Of a stretch of 12,173 nt of DNA, positions 6,068 to 12,173 are shown one piece after another. The stretch is from Synergistaceae bacterium UBA6101 (lineage in GTDB: Bacteria > Synergistota > Synergistia > Synergistales > Synergistaceae), in contig DIWR01000011.1 in assembly GCA_002428495.1 (NCBI GenBank), forward strand, positions 286,659 to 298,831. The letters run 5' to 3'. Each line of letters begins with the position of its first letter. Position 1 is the stretch's first letter. Below the pieces are notes generated by a model. It was not told the DNA's origin and did not search any database. It was given only the letters and a program-made list of their open reading frames with translations. The position numbers were made by a program, and so were the translations under genes.

Positions 6068-6775
6068 TTATATCTCCCAGACCCAGTATACTCCGACAGT
6101 TCCCTCTTTGACGGAGACCTCCGCCTTTTTTCCCTCTGCAAGCCTGTTGCTGATACTGTAAGGTTTACCATATTCAAGGCAGACATCCTCAAGGGGCCAC
6201 CTGACCCCTTTTATTGAGACTCCCCTGCTTTCGCCGGTGAATGGTATCAGTGATATTGCACCCGGTGATCTCCTGAAATCGATCTTTAGTTTTTCCGGCC
6301 CTCGCAGGAAGATCATTCCCTCGATCTCGTCAGCCATCCCAAAAGGTTTGATATTTTTGCCACAGTTAAGAAAAGAAATGACAGTAGCCCAGAGATGGTC
6401 AAACCTGCCTGCCAATCCTCCCGTAATAAAGAGAGCCTTTTCACTTCTTTCGTCTTTTTGGGAAAGAAGCTCGAGCGCGATCTGGAAATCGGTAAGGTCC
6501 TTGTCCCTGTTGAATTTTGAAACGTCTGAGCCGTTATCTACAGCCCACTGCCAGGCTTCGGGAGATGCGCTGTCTCCGTCCCCCACAAGTTTATCCGGCA
6601 ATATACCGGCTTCAAAGCAGGGATCTACTCCGCTGTCCACCGCCCACAAGCTGATATGCAGATCAAGGGATCTCATCCAGTCGGCAGAGGGCTTCCTGCC
6701 TCCAAGCACCATCATGGTTATATTAAGATCACACTCTGTCTCAATGGTCAGATCAGGCAGAACTATCGTTTTCAA
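6068..6775 (-). CDS. thiN: Thiamine pyrophosphokinase
   Basis: Transfers pyrophosphate from ATP to thiamine to give thiamine diphosphate, cytosolic. The 235-aa product has the family signature in order: VDSG (46-49), PDKLVGDGDS (60-69), DKDLTD (91-96) and GGLAGRFDH (119-127), and a C-terminal beta-rich thiamine-binding region. The TTG at 6775 is preferred because GGGAG is 9 nt upstream; a TTG at 6784 directly abuts GGGAG and is unlikely. An extra N-terminal stretch of about 20 residues precedes the core. It is divergent from thiW, which fits thiamine salvage. A TATAAT on the minus strand at 6813-6818 may be its -10, but the -35 is poor. Confidence 0.92.
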   Translation of the reverse strand: MKTIVLPDLTIETECDLNITMMVLGGRKPSADWMRSLDLHISLWAVDSGVDPCFEAGILPDKLVGDGDSASPEAWQWAVDNGSDVSKFNRDKDLTDFQIALELLSQKDERSEKALFITGGLAGRFDHLWATVISFLNCGKNIKPFGMADEIEGMIFLRGPEKLKIDFRRSPGAISLIPFTGESRGVSIKGVRWPLEDVCLEYGKPYSISNRLAEGKKAEVSVKEGTVGVYWVWEI

Positions 6776-6812
6776 TTGAAACAACTCCCAAAAGAAGAAT
6801 AACTATCCGGTA

Positions 6813-6818
6813 ATTATA
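6813..6818 (-). promoter_or_regulatory. Possible -10 box of the thiamine pyrophosphokinase gene
   Basis: A perfect TATAAT on the minus strand, about 38 nt before the TTG start. No good -35 box is present at 16-18 nt (best is a TTG-containing hexamer at 19 nt), so support is limited. Confidence 0.35.
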
Positions 6819-6870
6819 CATTAACAAGGAAAAGCACATCCAAATAATGACCTCATTACCTGTGATTCTT

Positions 6871-6879
6871 TGATAGAAT
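6871..6879 (+). promoter_or_regulatory. Extended -10 promoter of thiW
   Basis: TGA-TAGAAT is the same extended -10 sequence as in the argG promoter. No convincing -35 is seen, which extended -10 promoters can tolerate. The expected start is near 6886, at the beginning of the structured leader. Confidence 0.45.
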
Positions 6880-6883
6880 ATTG

Positions 6884-6958
6884 TGGGCGTCAGGAGCCAT
6901 GTCACATATAGGCTTAACAAAGACGCGCAAGAGGATAACAGTATCCCGATATAAACCC
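6884..6958 (+). promoter_or_regulatory. Structured 5' leader of thiW, possible regulatory RNA
   Basis: Base pairing suggests a three-way junction: closing TGGG/CCCA (6884-6887 with 6956-6959), arm GCGTC/GACGC (6887-6891 with 6922-6926) continuing into GAGCC/GGCTT (6894-6898 with 6911-6915), and arm GGATA-acag-TATCC (6933-6946). The ribosome site AGAGG starts right after the closing helix. The layout recalls a small riboswitch, but the conserved CUGAGA and other thi-box sequences of the TPP riboswitch are absent. Inference from pairing only. Confidence 0.35.
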
Positions 6959-6972
6959 AAGAGGTGTTTGAA

Positions 6973-7503
6973 ATGAACAAAAACAAAGACATGGAAATGA
7001 CTATATTCAAGAAAGCCCTTGCTGCAGGGATACTTGCAGGTGCGGGAGTAGCTCTCTCCTTTGTCTCCATTCCTGCTGGACCCGCGAGATGCTTTCCTTT
7101 CCAGCATTCCATAAACGTTATTGCAGGAGTTCTCCTGGGGCCTTTCTGGGCTGTGGGTGCAGCATTTACGACGAGCCTGATAAGAAACCTGATGGGGACC
7201 GGCAGCCTTTTCGCATTTCCGGGAAGCATGTTCGGGGCATTTCTTGTCGGCGTGGCTGGACGTTCTCTGCATGGCAGGCGTAAACTTTTTTCAGCTATGG
7301 CTGAACCTGCCGGTACAGGTATCATCGGTGCATGGGTAAGCGCAGCCTTCGTTGCTCCTCTGACAGGAGCATCTGCAAGCTTTGCTTTCTTTGCCTTCTC
7401 TTTCCTCGTAAGCAGTGTGCCCGGTGCAGCTATCGGTGCGGCAGTGCTTTACTCTCTTGAAAAGAGGTCTGTGATAAGTCGTTTTGAGGATATTATGATC
7501 TAG
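6973..7503 (+). CDS. thiW: ECF transporter S component ThiW (thiazole precursor uptake)
   Basis: Substrate-binding membrane component of an energy-coupling-factor transporter, thought to import the hydroxyethylthiazole moiety of thiamine. The 176-aa protein has about five hydrophobic segments (around 15-34, 48-68, 76-98, 108-132, 140-165). It carries the ThiW signatures PAGPARCFPFQH (34-45) and RNLMGTGSLFAFPGSMFGAF (71-90). The ATG at 6973 follows GAGG by 8 nt; a GTG at 6964 overlaps that ribosome site and is not preferred. The shared ECF A, A' and T subunits, and thiM/thiE that often accompany thiW, are not in this window. It is divergent from thiamine pyrophosphokinase, a functional match. 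Its 3' end overlaps the convergent coaE by 11 nt. Confidence 0.9.
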   Translation: MNKNKDMEMTIFKKALAAGILAGAGVALSFVSIPAGPARCFPFQHSINVIAGVLLGPFWAVGAAFTTSLIRNLMGTGSLFAFPGSMFGAFLVGVAGRSLHGRRKLFSAMAEPAGTGIIGAWVSAAFVAPLTGASASFAFFAFSFLVSSVPGAAIGAAVLYSLEKRSVISRFEDIMI

Positions 7504-8095
7504 AAGATCTTTCCTTATCAAGATCAAGGAAGGTTTTTCCGAGCTCCATGGCCTTGGCCTCCCATTCTTCCTTCGAACCGGAGTTTTCCAGGACCCAGTC
7601 TGACATCCTGATCTTTTCATCCCTGGACATAAGCCTGGCCTCACGTCTTTTTATCTCGCCGGAGTTCCAACCCCTTGATGCATTGCGTTCGACGCGCTTT
7701 TCTTCGGACGCCGAGGCGAATACCACAAAATCCATCCATTGCGGACGCCCACATTCAAAAAGCAACGGGATCTCGACAACGACCCAGCCTTCGGCATTCA
7801 TTACGATTTCTTCTATAGCCGCGATAGTTGCAGGGTGAAGAAGGTCTGATACAAACTCATACTCTTCCTCTTCAGAAAATATCTTCGCAGCAATTTTTGC
7901 AAAAACGGACTTCTGATCGCCTTCAAAAAAATCGCTGCCCCATCTTTCAGAGGCCTTCTTCCGCACATCGGGAAGCTTCCACATATCACGGGCGACCCGG
8001 TCCGCATCTATGACTGTTGCACCCATCTCTTCCCACACCCTGGACAGGGTGCTTTTACCAGCGCCAACGTCTCCTGTCAGTCCTACTGTCAGCAA
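7493..8095 (-). CDS. coaE: Dephospho-CoA kinase
   Basis: Phosphorylates dephospho-CoA with ATP, the last step of coenzyme A synthesis, cytosolic. The 200-aa protein has the P-loop GDVGAGKST at 8-16, the DAD motif at 30-32 (VIDADRVAR) and a CoaE-type lid region, with the usual length. The TTG at 8095 is well supported by GGAGG 8 nt upstream. Its first 41 nt overlap the end of the helicase gene, so the pair is probably one operon with coupled translation. Its 3' end overlaps thiW, which runs the other way. No intrinsic terminator was seen for coaE itself. Confidence 0.95.
   Translation of the reverse strand: MLTVGLTGDVGAGKSTLSRVWEEMGATVIDADRVARDMWKLPDVRKKASERWGSDFFEGDQKSVFAKIAAKIFSEEEEYEFVSDLLHPATIAAIEEIVMNAEGWVVVEIPLLFECGRPQWMDFVVFASASEEKRVERNASRGWNSGEIKRREARLMSRDEKIRMSDWVLENSGSKEEWEAKAMELGKTFLDLDKERSSRS
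7509..7538 (+). terminator. Candidate thiW terminator inside the coaE 3' end
   Basis: On the plus strand CTTTCCTT (7509-7516) pairs with AAGGAAGG (7526-7533) around a 9-nt loop, with one G:U pair, followed directly by five T (7534-7538). It starts 6 nt after the thiW stop codon and lies within coaE coding sequence. The stem is short and AT-rich, so strength is uncertain. Confidence 0.4.
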
Positions 8096-10019
8096 AATAA
8101 CCGCCTCCGGCTGTATCGTCTTTTATCTCTGTTGAACTCTTTGGGATCTCTCCGATGAACCTTGATGTTCTGTTCCTCTGTACTCCTCCGAAGAGCAGCC
8201 TCGAAGAGGAACCGCTCATGTAGAGTCTTTCCTTGGCCCTTGTCATGCCAACGTAGCAGAGCCTGCGTTCCTCGGAGAGGTCGCTCTCTCCTTCGACAGC
8301 GCGTGCACTCGGGAATATCCCCTCTTCCATGCCCGCTATGAAGACGACAGGGAATTCCAGTCCTTTTGCCGCGTGGAGTGTAAGCAGGTTGACCCTGTCT
8401 TCCATGTCATCCTGTGTATCCTGATCCGTAAAGAGTGGAATTTCTGTCAGTATTTGTGCAATGTCTCCGTCCTCAGCAACAAGTGAGAGTATCTCAAGAA
8501 CGTTCTCCACCCTCTCCTCCCAGTCTTCGGGATAGCTGGCTTTTAAGTATTCTTCGTAACCCTGTGAGTAGAGGACGGTCCTCACCGCTTCATGGACATC
8601 CGAAGAGGACACCAGTATCTCCAACATGTTCTTTGCCAGTTCCTTCGCACCATTCCCTGATTTGCCCTTCAGTCCCCCGCCTGTCTTTGCCATCTCGCTC
8701 CAAACAGCTGCGGGATCCAAACCGGTCGTCATTTGGAGCTGTTGCGAAAGTATCTCGACACTCTTTTTTCCGACCCCGCGCACGGGAACGTTAGCGATCC
8801 TGGAAAGGGATACGCTGTCCCTTGGATTTAATGCAAGACGCAGCATCGAAAGGACGTCCTTGACTTCCAGCCTTTCATAGAATGCAAGTCCCCTGATCAC
8901 CCTGTACGGGATCCCTTTTTCCATTAGCGTCTGTTCGATGCCGCGACTGAGCGCGTTCATCCTGTAAAGTACCGCTATCTCACAGTATCTGTACCCGTCG
9001 TCCCTCAGGCTCTCTATGTGATCGGCTATCCAAACTGCCTCATCCTGATCGGTGCGAGACCTGTAAATGCTTATGAACTCTCCCCTTGGCGCAGCTGTCC
9101 ATAGATCCTTGGGATGCCTGTCGAAGTTCTTTTGTATGACTCCGTTAGCACCCTCAAGTATTTTTCCGGTAGAGCGATAGTTCTGGTCAAGGACCACTAT
9201 CTTCGCACCTTTAAAATCGTTGGCAAAGTTCATGATCATATTCATATCTGCTCCGCGCCATCCATATATCGACTGGTCAGGATCGCCGACCACCATTATC
9301 TTTCGTCCTGAATCAACGAGACAACGCAGAAGAAGGTACTGCGGCCTGTTGACATCCTGGTATTCGTCTACGAGGATCCAGTCAAGGCGTGAACGTTCAT
9401 GCTCGCGCACCTCTTTGTCAGTGGCAAGAATATGCAGGGGAAGCACCATAAGATCGTCAAAATCCAGTGCTCCCTGTGAAATAAGATACTGTTGGTATTT
9501 TTCATAGAGGGGAAGCCATCTGGTCTGTATCGCAGGTTCCCTAGTGACCGGATTCGACTCAGTTTTGACCCTTGATATAAGTTCAATAGCGCCTCCGGCG
9601 TCCATTATCCGCGGATCGATGTCAAGCTGGTTCAGAACTTTTTTTATAACGTTCCTTGTGTCGCCCCTGTCGAAGATGACAAAGCTCTTTGGATATCCAA
9701 GCCTCATAAGGGAATCAGAATACCTGTGAAGAAAGCGAAGTCCGTATGCGTGGAAGGTCGAGACCTCCATCCCTCTGAGGTCTGAGCCAAGCAGACTTTC
9801 TACCCTTGTCTTCATCTCCTTCGCGGCCTTGTTTGTAAAGGTAAGTGCAAGGATCCTCCAGGGGGGGGCCTTCTTTGTGCCTATCAGATAAGCTATCTTT
9901 GAAGTGAGGACGCGGGTCTTGCCGCTTCCCGCTCCGGCGAGGACAAGTTCATGCCCGTCGCAGTAAACAACAGCTTCTTTTTGTTTGGGGTTTAAAGAAT
10001 CAATTATTTTATCTGACAT
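8055..10019 (-). CDS. UvrD/PcrA-like superfamily 1 DNA helicase
   Basis: ATP-driven 3'-5' DNA helicase of the UvrD/PcrA/Rep group, acting in repair and in clearing proteins or R-loops ahead of replication. The 654-aa protein shows every SF1A motif: I AGAGSGKT (28-35), Ia TFTNKAAKEM (60-69), II DEYQD (218-222), III GDPDQSIYGWRGA (245-257), IV QNYRST (279-284), then near the C-terminus V (VNLLTLHAAKGLEFPVVF) and VI (EERRLCYVGMTRAKERLY). It is about 70-80 residues shorter than typical PcrA, ending soon after motif VI without the usual C-terminal Tudor-like tail that binds RNA polymerase. The ATG at 10019 has AAGGTGA upstream. It overlaps coaE. No clear promoter lies in the 36 nt between the hpf terminator and its start. 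pcrA, uvrD or rep could each be the right symbol. Confidence 0.93.
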   Translation of the reverse strand: MSDKIIDSLNPKQKEAVVYCDGHELVLAGAGSGKTRVLTSKIAYLIGTKKAPPWRILALTFTNKAAKEMKTRVESLLGSDLRGMEVSTFHAYGLRFLHRYSDSLMRLGYPKSFVIFDRGDTRNVIKKVLNQLDIDPRIMDAGGAIELISRVKTESNPVTREPAIQTRWLPLYEKYQQYLISQGALDFDDLMVLPLHILATDKEVREHERSRLDWILVDEYQDVNRPQYLLLRCLVDSGRKIMVVGDPDQSIYGWRGADMNMIMNFANDFKGAKIVVLDQNYRSTGKILEGANGVIQKNFDRHPKDLWTAAPRGEFISIYRSRTDQDEAVWIADHIESLRDDGYRYCEIAVLYRMNALSRGIEQTLMEKGIPYRVIRGLAFYERLEVKDVLSMLRLALNPRDSVSLSRIANVPVRGVGKKSVEILSQQLQMTTGLDPAAVWSEMAKTGGGLKGKSGNGAKELAKNMLEILVSSSDVHEAVRTVLYSQGYEEYLKASYPEDWEERVENVLEILSLVAEDGDIAQILTEIPLFTDQDTQDDMEDRVNLLTLHAAKGLEFPVVFIAGMEEGIFPSARAVEGESDLSEERRLCYVGMTRAKERLYMSGSSSRLLFGGVQRNRTSRFIGEIPKSSTEIKDDTAGGGYFADSRTDRRRWRW

Positions 10020-10055
10020 ATGTATATGATCACCTTTAGTCTCTATTTACGGTTT

Positions 10056-10078
10056 AAAAAAAGGAGCCTTTCGGCCCC
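10056..10078 (-). terminator. Intrinsic terminator of hpf
   Basis: On the minus strand GGGGCC-GAAA-GGCTCC (one G:U pair) is followed by seven T. It lies 89 nt past the hpf stop codon and 36 nt before the helicase start, separating the two transcription units, perhaps incompletely. Confidence 0.8.
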
Positions 10079-10166
10079 TCTATATTACAACATTACAACT
10101 AATAACTCCTGCTACAAATAAAACTTTAAATCCTGCAGCAGGGTCCGCTCTGCAGTCAGCCGGAGA

Positions 10167-10709
10167 TCACTTTGGCTCCAACAGGCCGTATCCGCCTTCC
10201 TCCCTGCGGTAGACAACATTAATACCTCCGGACTGGTCGTTCTTGAAAATAAAGAAACTGTGTCCGAGAAGGTCCATCTGCATTGTCGCCTCAATAGGAG
10301 TCATAACTTCAACGTTGAACTTCTTCATCTTGACTATCTCGCGCGGCATCTCTTCCTTATCAGCATTTGCGGGCAAAAGTTCGGGATCTATATCGAATGA
10401 GAAATCCTGTACTTTCATCCTCGCCTTGTCTGTAAGATATCCCTTATGCCTCTTGACCTGGCGTTCAATATTCTTCAGTGCCTTGTCAAAAGCTTTCCTG
10501 AGGTCGGGCGCGTAGTCCTCGCCCCTCATTACTACCCCGTTAACATTGGAGGTTATCTCAACTACATTCATCCCGCGCTTGAAATTCAACGCAACCTGCG
10601 TGTCAATGATCCTGTCAAAGAATTTTTCGATCTTTCCGACCTTCTTTTCCATATATTCTCTGACCTCTGCCGGCAGTTCCACATTGCGCGTAAGAAAACG
10701 TACCTCCAT
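10167..10709 (-). CDS. hpf: Ribosome hibernation promoting factor, long form
   Basis: Binds the 30S decoding region and dimerises 70S ribosomes into inactive 100S particles in stationary phase or stress. The 180-aa protein has the N-terminal S30AE domain (1 to about 98), an acidic linker (about 104-123), and the C-terminal dimerisation domain (about 127-180) with the family sequence PIEATMQMDLLGHSFFIF and VVYRREEGGYGLLEP, which marks the long form. The ATG at 10709 follows GGAGG by 7 nt; a TTG at 10727 upstream precedes that ribosome site and is not used. It has its own promoter and terminator and is divergent from the aminotransferase gene. Confidence 0.96.
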   Translation of the reverse strand: MEVRFLTRNVELPAEVREYMEKKVGKIEKFFDRIIDTQVALNFKRGMNVVEITSNVNGVVMRGEDYAPDLRKAFDKALKNIERQVKRHKGYLTDKARMKVQDFSFDIDPELLPANADKEEMPREIVKMKKFNVEVMTPIEATMQMDLLGHSFFIFKNDQSGGINVVYRREEGGYGLLEPK

Positions 10710-10760
10710 AGCAACTCCTCCATTCAAACTGATGTGGATATAACAATTGCTGGTAAGTTA

Positions 10761-10789
10761 ATTGTATCATCATATCAGGCTGCCCTCAA
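10761..10789 (-). promoter_or_regulatory. Promoter of hpf
   Basis: On the minus strand TTGAGG (10784-10789), a 17-nt spacer and TACAAT (10761-10766). The start would be near 10755, with a leader of about 45 nt. It looks like a standard vegetative promoter. Confidence 0.6.
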
Positions 10790-10832
10790 ACCAATTAATT
10801 ATGTATATTTACCTATTCGCAAGAGGGCTTGA

Positions 10833-10860
10833 TTGACGCAAAAAAAGCCTAAGGTATAAT
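10833..10860 (+). promoter_or_regulatory. Promoter of the aminotransferase gene
   Basis: TTGACG (10833-10838), a 16-nt spacer and a perfect TATAAT (10855-10860). The predicted start near 10867 leaves a leader of about 30 nt with AGAGGGGG before the ATG. Confidence 0.75.
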
Positions 10861-10897
10861 CTCAAATACGCAGGACTATGAAAGAGGGGGAAATGTC

Positions 10898-12061
10898 ATG
10901 AAAATGTCAAAGAGAATACTTGAGATCCAGCCTTCTGCTACTTTAAGCGTTTCAGCCAAGGCAAAGACAATGAAAGCGGAAGGCAAACCAATAATATCAT
11001 TCAGCCTGGGAGAGCCTGATTTCAATTCTCCTGAATGCGCATCAAAGGCCGCAATAGACGCTATAAACCGCGGCGAATCACACTACACACTCAACTCCGG
11101 AATAGTTGAACTTCGCACGGAAGTCTGCAACTACTACAAGAGGCGTTTTGGCCTCGAATACACCCCTGATGAAGTTATCGTAGCTCCGGGAGCTAAACCG
11201 CTGCTCTACGAGGCGCTCCAGATGCTCGTAGATCCAGGCGATGAGGTACTCCTTTTCTCACCCGCATGGGTCAGCTATGTTGAGCAGGTGCATCTCGCCG
11301 GGGGAAAAGATGTCATAGTCGACACCCTCAAGACAGACCTTATCCCCACAAAAGAAGCCATTGAAGCTGTCCTGAGCGATAAGACAGTAGGCATGATAAT
11401 AAACTCCCCCTCAAACCCATCAGGTGCCATATATGACGAAGAGACACTGAAAATGATCGCCGACGTGGCAAGAGAGAAGGACCTATGGATCATCTTCGAC
11501 GAGATATACGAGAGACTTGTCTACGCCCCGGCAAAACATATCAACATCCTAAATGTAGCGCCGGACCTCAGAGACAGGGTCATCATCATAAACGGAGCAA
11601 GCAAGGCCTATGCGATGACCGGCTGGCGTATCGGCTACGCACTTGCACCAAAACCTCTCATCTCCAAGATGAACACGCTGCAGACACACCTTACCTCCAA
11701 CGCATCATCGATAGCCCAGTGGGCAGCCTGGGGAGCCGTTAAGGATGCCGACCCGGATGTCGAGAAGATGCGCGAAGCTTTCGAGGAACGCCGCGGCGTT
11801 ATCTTAGGACTTGTGAGGGATATGCCCTATGTTAAGGTCAGGGACCCCGAGGGTGCCTTCTACATCTTCATCGATGTAAGGGAAAGCCCGATCCCCGACG
11901 ACATTAAGTTCTGCGAAAAACTTCTGGAGGAAAAATTTGTTGCGGCAGTTCCAGGCGCAGCCTTCTTCGCCCCCGGATTTGTAAGATTCTCCTATGCGTG
12001 CTCTATGGATAATATACGCGAGGGTATGGGGAGGCTCAAGGAGTTTCTATCCTCCCTCTAG
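10898..12061 (+). CDS. Class I pyridoxal-phosphate aminotransferase (aspartate aminotransferase-like)
   Basis: Cytosolic fold-type I PLP enzyme of 387 aa that moves an amino group between an amino acid and a 2-oxo acid. Visible motifs: SLGEPDFNSP (36-45) for substrate-side binding, NSPSNPSG (169-176) with the PLP-contacting N173, DEIYERLVY with D201 and Y204, the Schiff-base lysine K236 in INGASKAYAMTGWRIGY, R244 in the same motif binding the PLP phosphate, and R363 (FVRFSYA), the expected carboxylate-binding arginine. The pattern matches the bacterial I-gamma aspartate/aromatic group. Aspartate is the likeliest substrate, but aromatic or alanine activity cannot be excluded. The ATG at 10898 follows AGAGGGGG by 7 nt. 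The gene is monocistronic here, and a palindromic repeat starts 3 bp after its stop. Confidence 0.93.
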   Translation: MKMSKRILEIQPSATLSVSAKAKTMKAEGKPIISFSLGEPDFNSPECASKAAIDAINRGESHYTLNSGIVELRTEVCNYYKRRFGLEYTPDEVIVAPGAKPLLYEALQMLVDPGDEVLLFSPAWVSYVEQVHLAGGKDVIVDTLKTDLIPTKEAIEAVLSDKTVGMIINSPSNPSGAIYDEETLKMIADVAREKDLWIIFDEIYERLVYAPAKHINILNVAPDLRDRVIIINGASKAYAMTGWRIGYALAPKPLISKMNTLQTHLTSNASSIAQWAAWGAVKDADPDVEKMREAFEERRGVILGLVRDMPYVKVRDPEGAFYIFIDVRESPIPDDIKFCEKLLEEKFVAAVPGAAFFAPGFVRFSYACSMDNIREGMGRLKEFLSSL

Positions 12062-12064
12062 GGG

Positions 12065-12173
12065 GCAATTGGGATTTATAGCAGCGCTAACTTAGCAAAG
12101 CTTGCGGAGCCTTCCTTCGACGTATTGATATACGCCTTCGAAAGGCTCCGCTGCGCGTTGCGTCGTTATCACT
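12065..12173. repeat. Large palindromic element, partial copy at the window end
   Basis: It starts GCAATTGGGATTTA, 3 bp after the aminotransferase stop codon, and runs off the window. Its main stem is GCGGAGCCTTCC (12104-12115) with GAAAGGCTCCGC (12140-12151), enclosing GACGTAT/ATACGCC. It is close to the reverse complement of unit 1 at 2264-2411. As a hairpin straight after a stop codon it could act as the transcript end. Confidence 0.8.

Noticed and set aside
6884..6972. TPP riboswitch upstream of thiW
   Set aside because: The CUGAGA and the conserved P4/P5 core could not be found on the plus strand; only the general three-helix layout is similar.
6753..7325. 190-aa and 138-aa minus-strand frames opposite thiW
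   Set aside because: Antisense to thiW, whose ThiW signatures and ribosome site are clear.
10115..10165. CTGCAG...CTGCAG hairpin after the hpf stop as a terminator
   Set aside because: The following sequence has no proper U tract; the hairpin at 10056-10078 is the much better terminator.

Overview
The window is an ordinary bacterial chromosome segment of ten protein genes, broken up by an unusual amount of palindromic repeat DNA. The combination of long-form HPF, ThiW, a T-box leader, SurE and an M50 rhomboid-like metalloprotease, with many GTG/TTG starts, suggests an anaerobe of the Synergistota or a related Firmicutes-like lineage. That placement is inference from gene content, not from a marker gene. 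No mobile-element gene, CRISPR array, tRNA or rRNA is visible.

Layout. At 1-66 lies a palindromic repeat. A short-chain dehydrogenase (minus, 96-878) and a GntR/FadR-type regulator (plus, 1049-1696) are divergent and share a 170-bp promoter region with two good promoters and two operator-like palindromes. From 1697 to 2796 there is no gene: it holds two oppositely oriented arrays of small hairpins framed by a conserved 9-mer, then four units of a larger palindromic element, two of them exact 129-bp tandem copies. The element ends exactly on the stop codon of argG (minus, 2797-4059). argG has a T-box riboswitch with its own promoter (4123-4518). Upstream on the same strand are surE and an M50 zinc protease (nearly touching), then thiamine pyrophosphokinase. 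Divergent from the kinase is thiW, a thiazole-transporter S component, with a short structured leader. thiW converges on and overlaps coaE, which overlaps the 3' end of a UvrD/PcrA-type helicase gene. hpf (minus, with promoter and terminator) and a class I aminotransferase (plus) are divergent. The aminotransferase stop codon is followed 3 bp later by another copy of the large palindromic element, running off the window.

How the genes fit together. argG (arginine synthesis) is likely controlled by tRNA charging. thiN and thiW form a small thiamine salvage module. The dehydrogenase is probably the target of the neighbouring regulator. The helicase-coaE pair and hpf are housekeeping. The main unexplained material is the repeat DNA: its stems show compensatory base changes between copies, and it sits at gene 3' ends, so it may act as a structured transcription end or processing signal, or be a non-autonomous mobile element.
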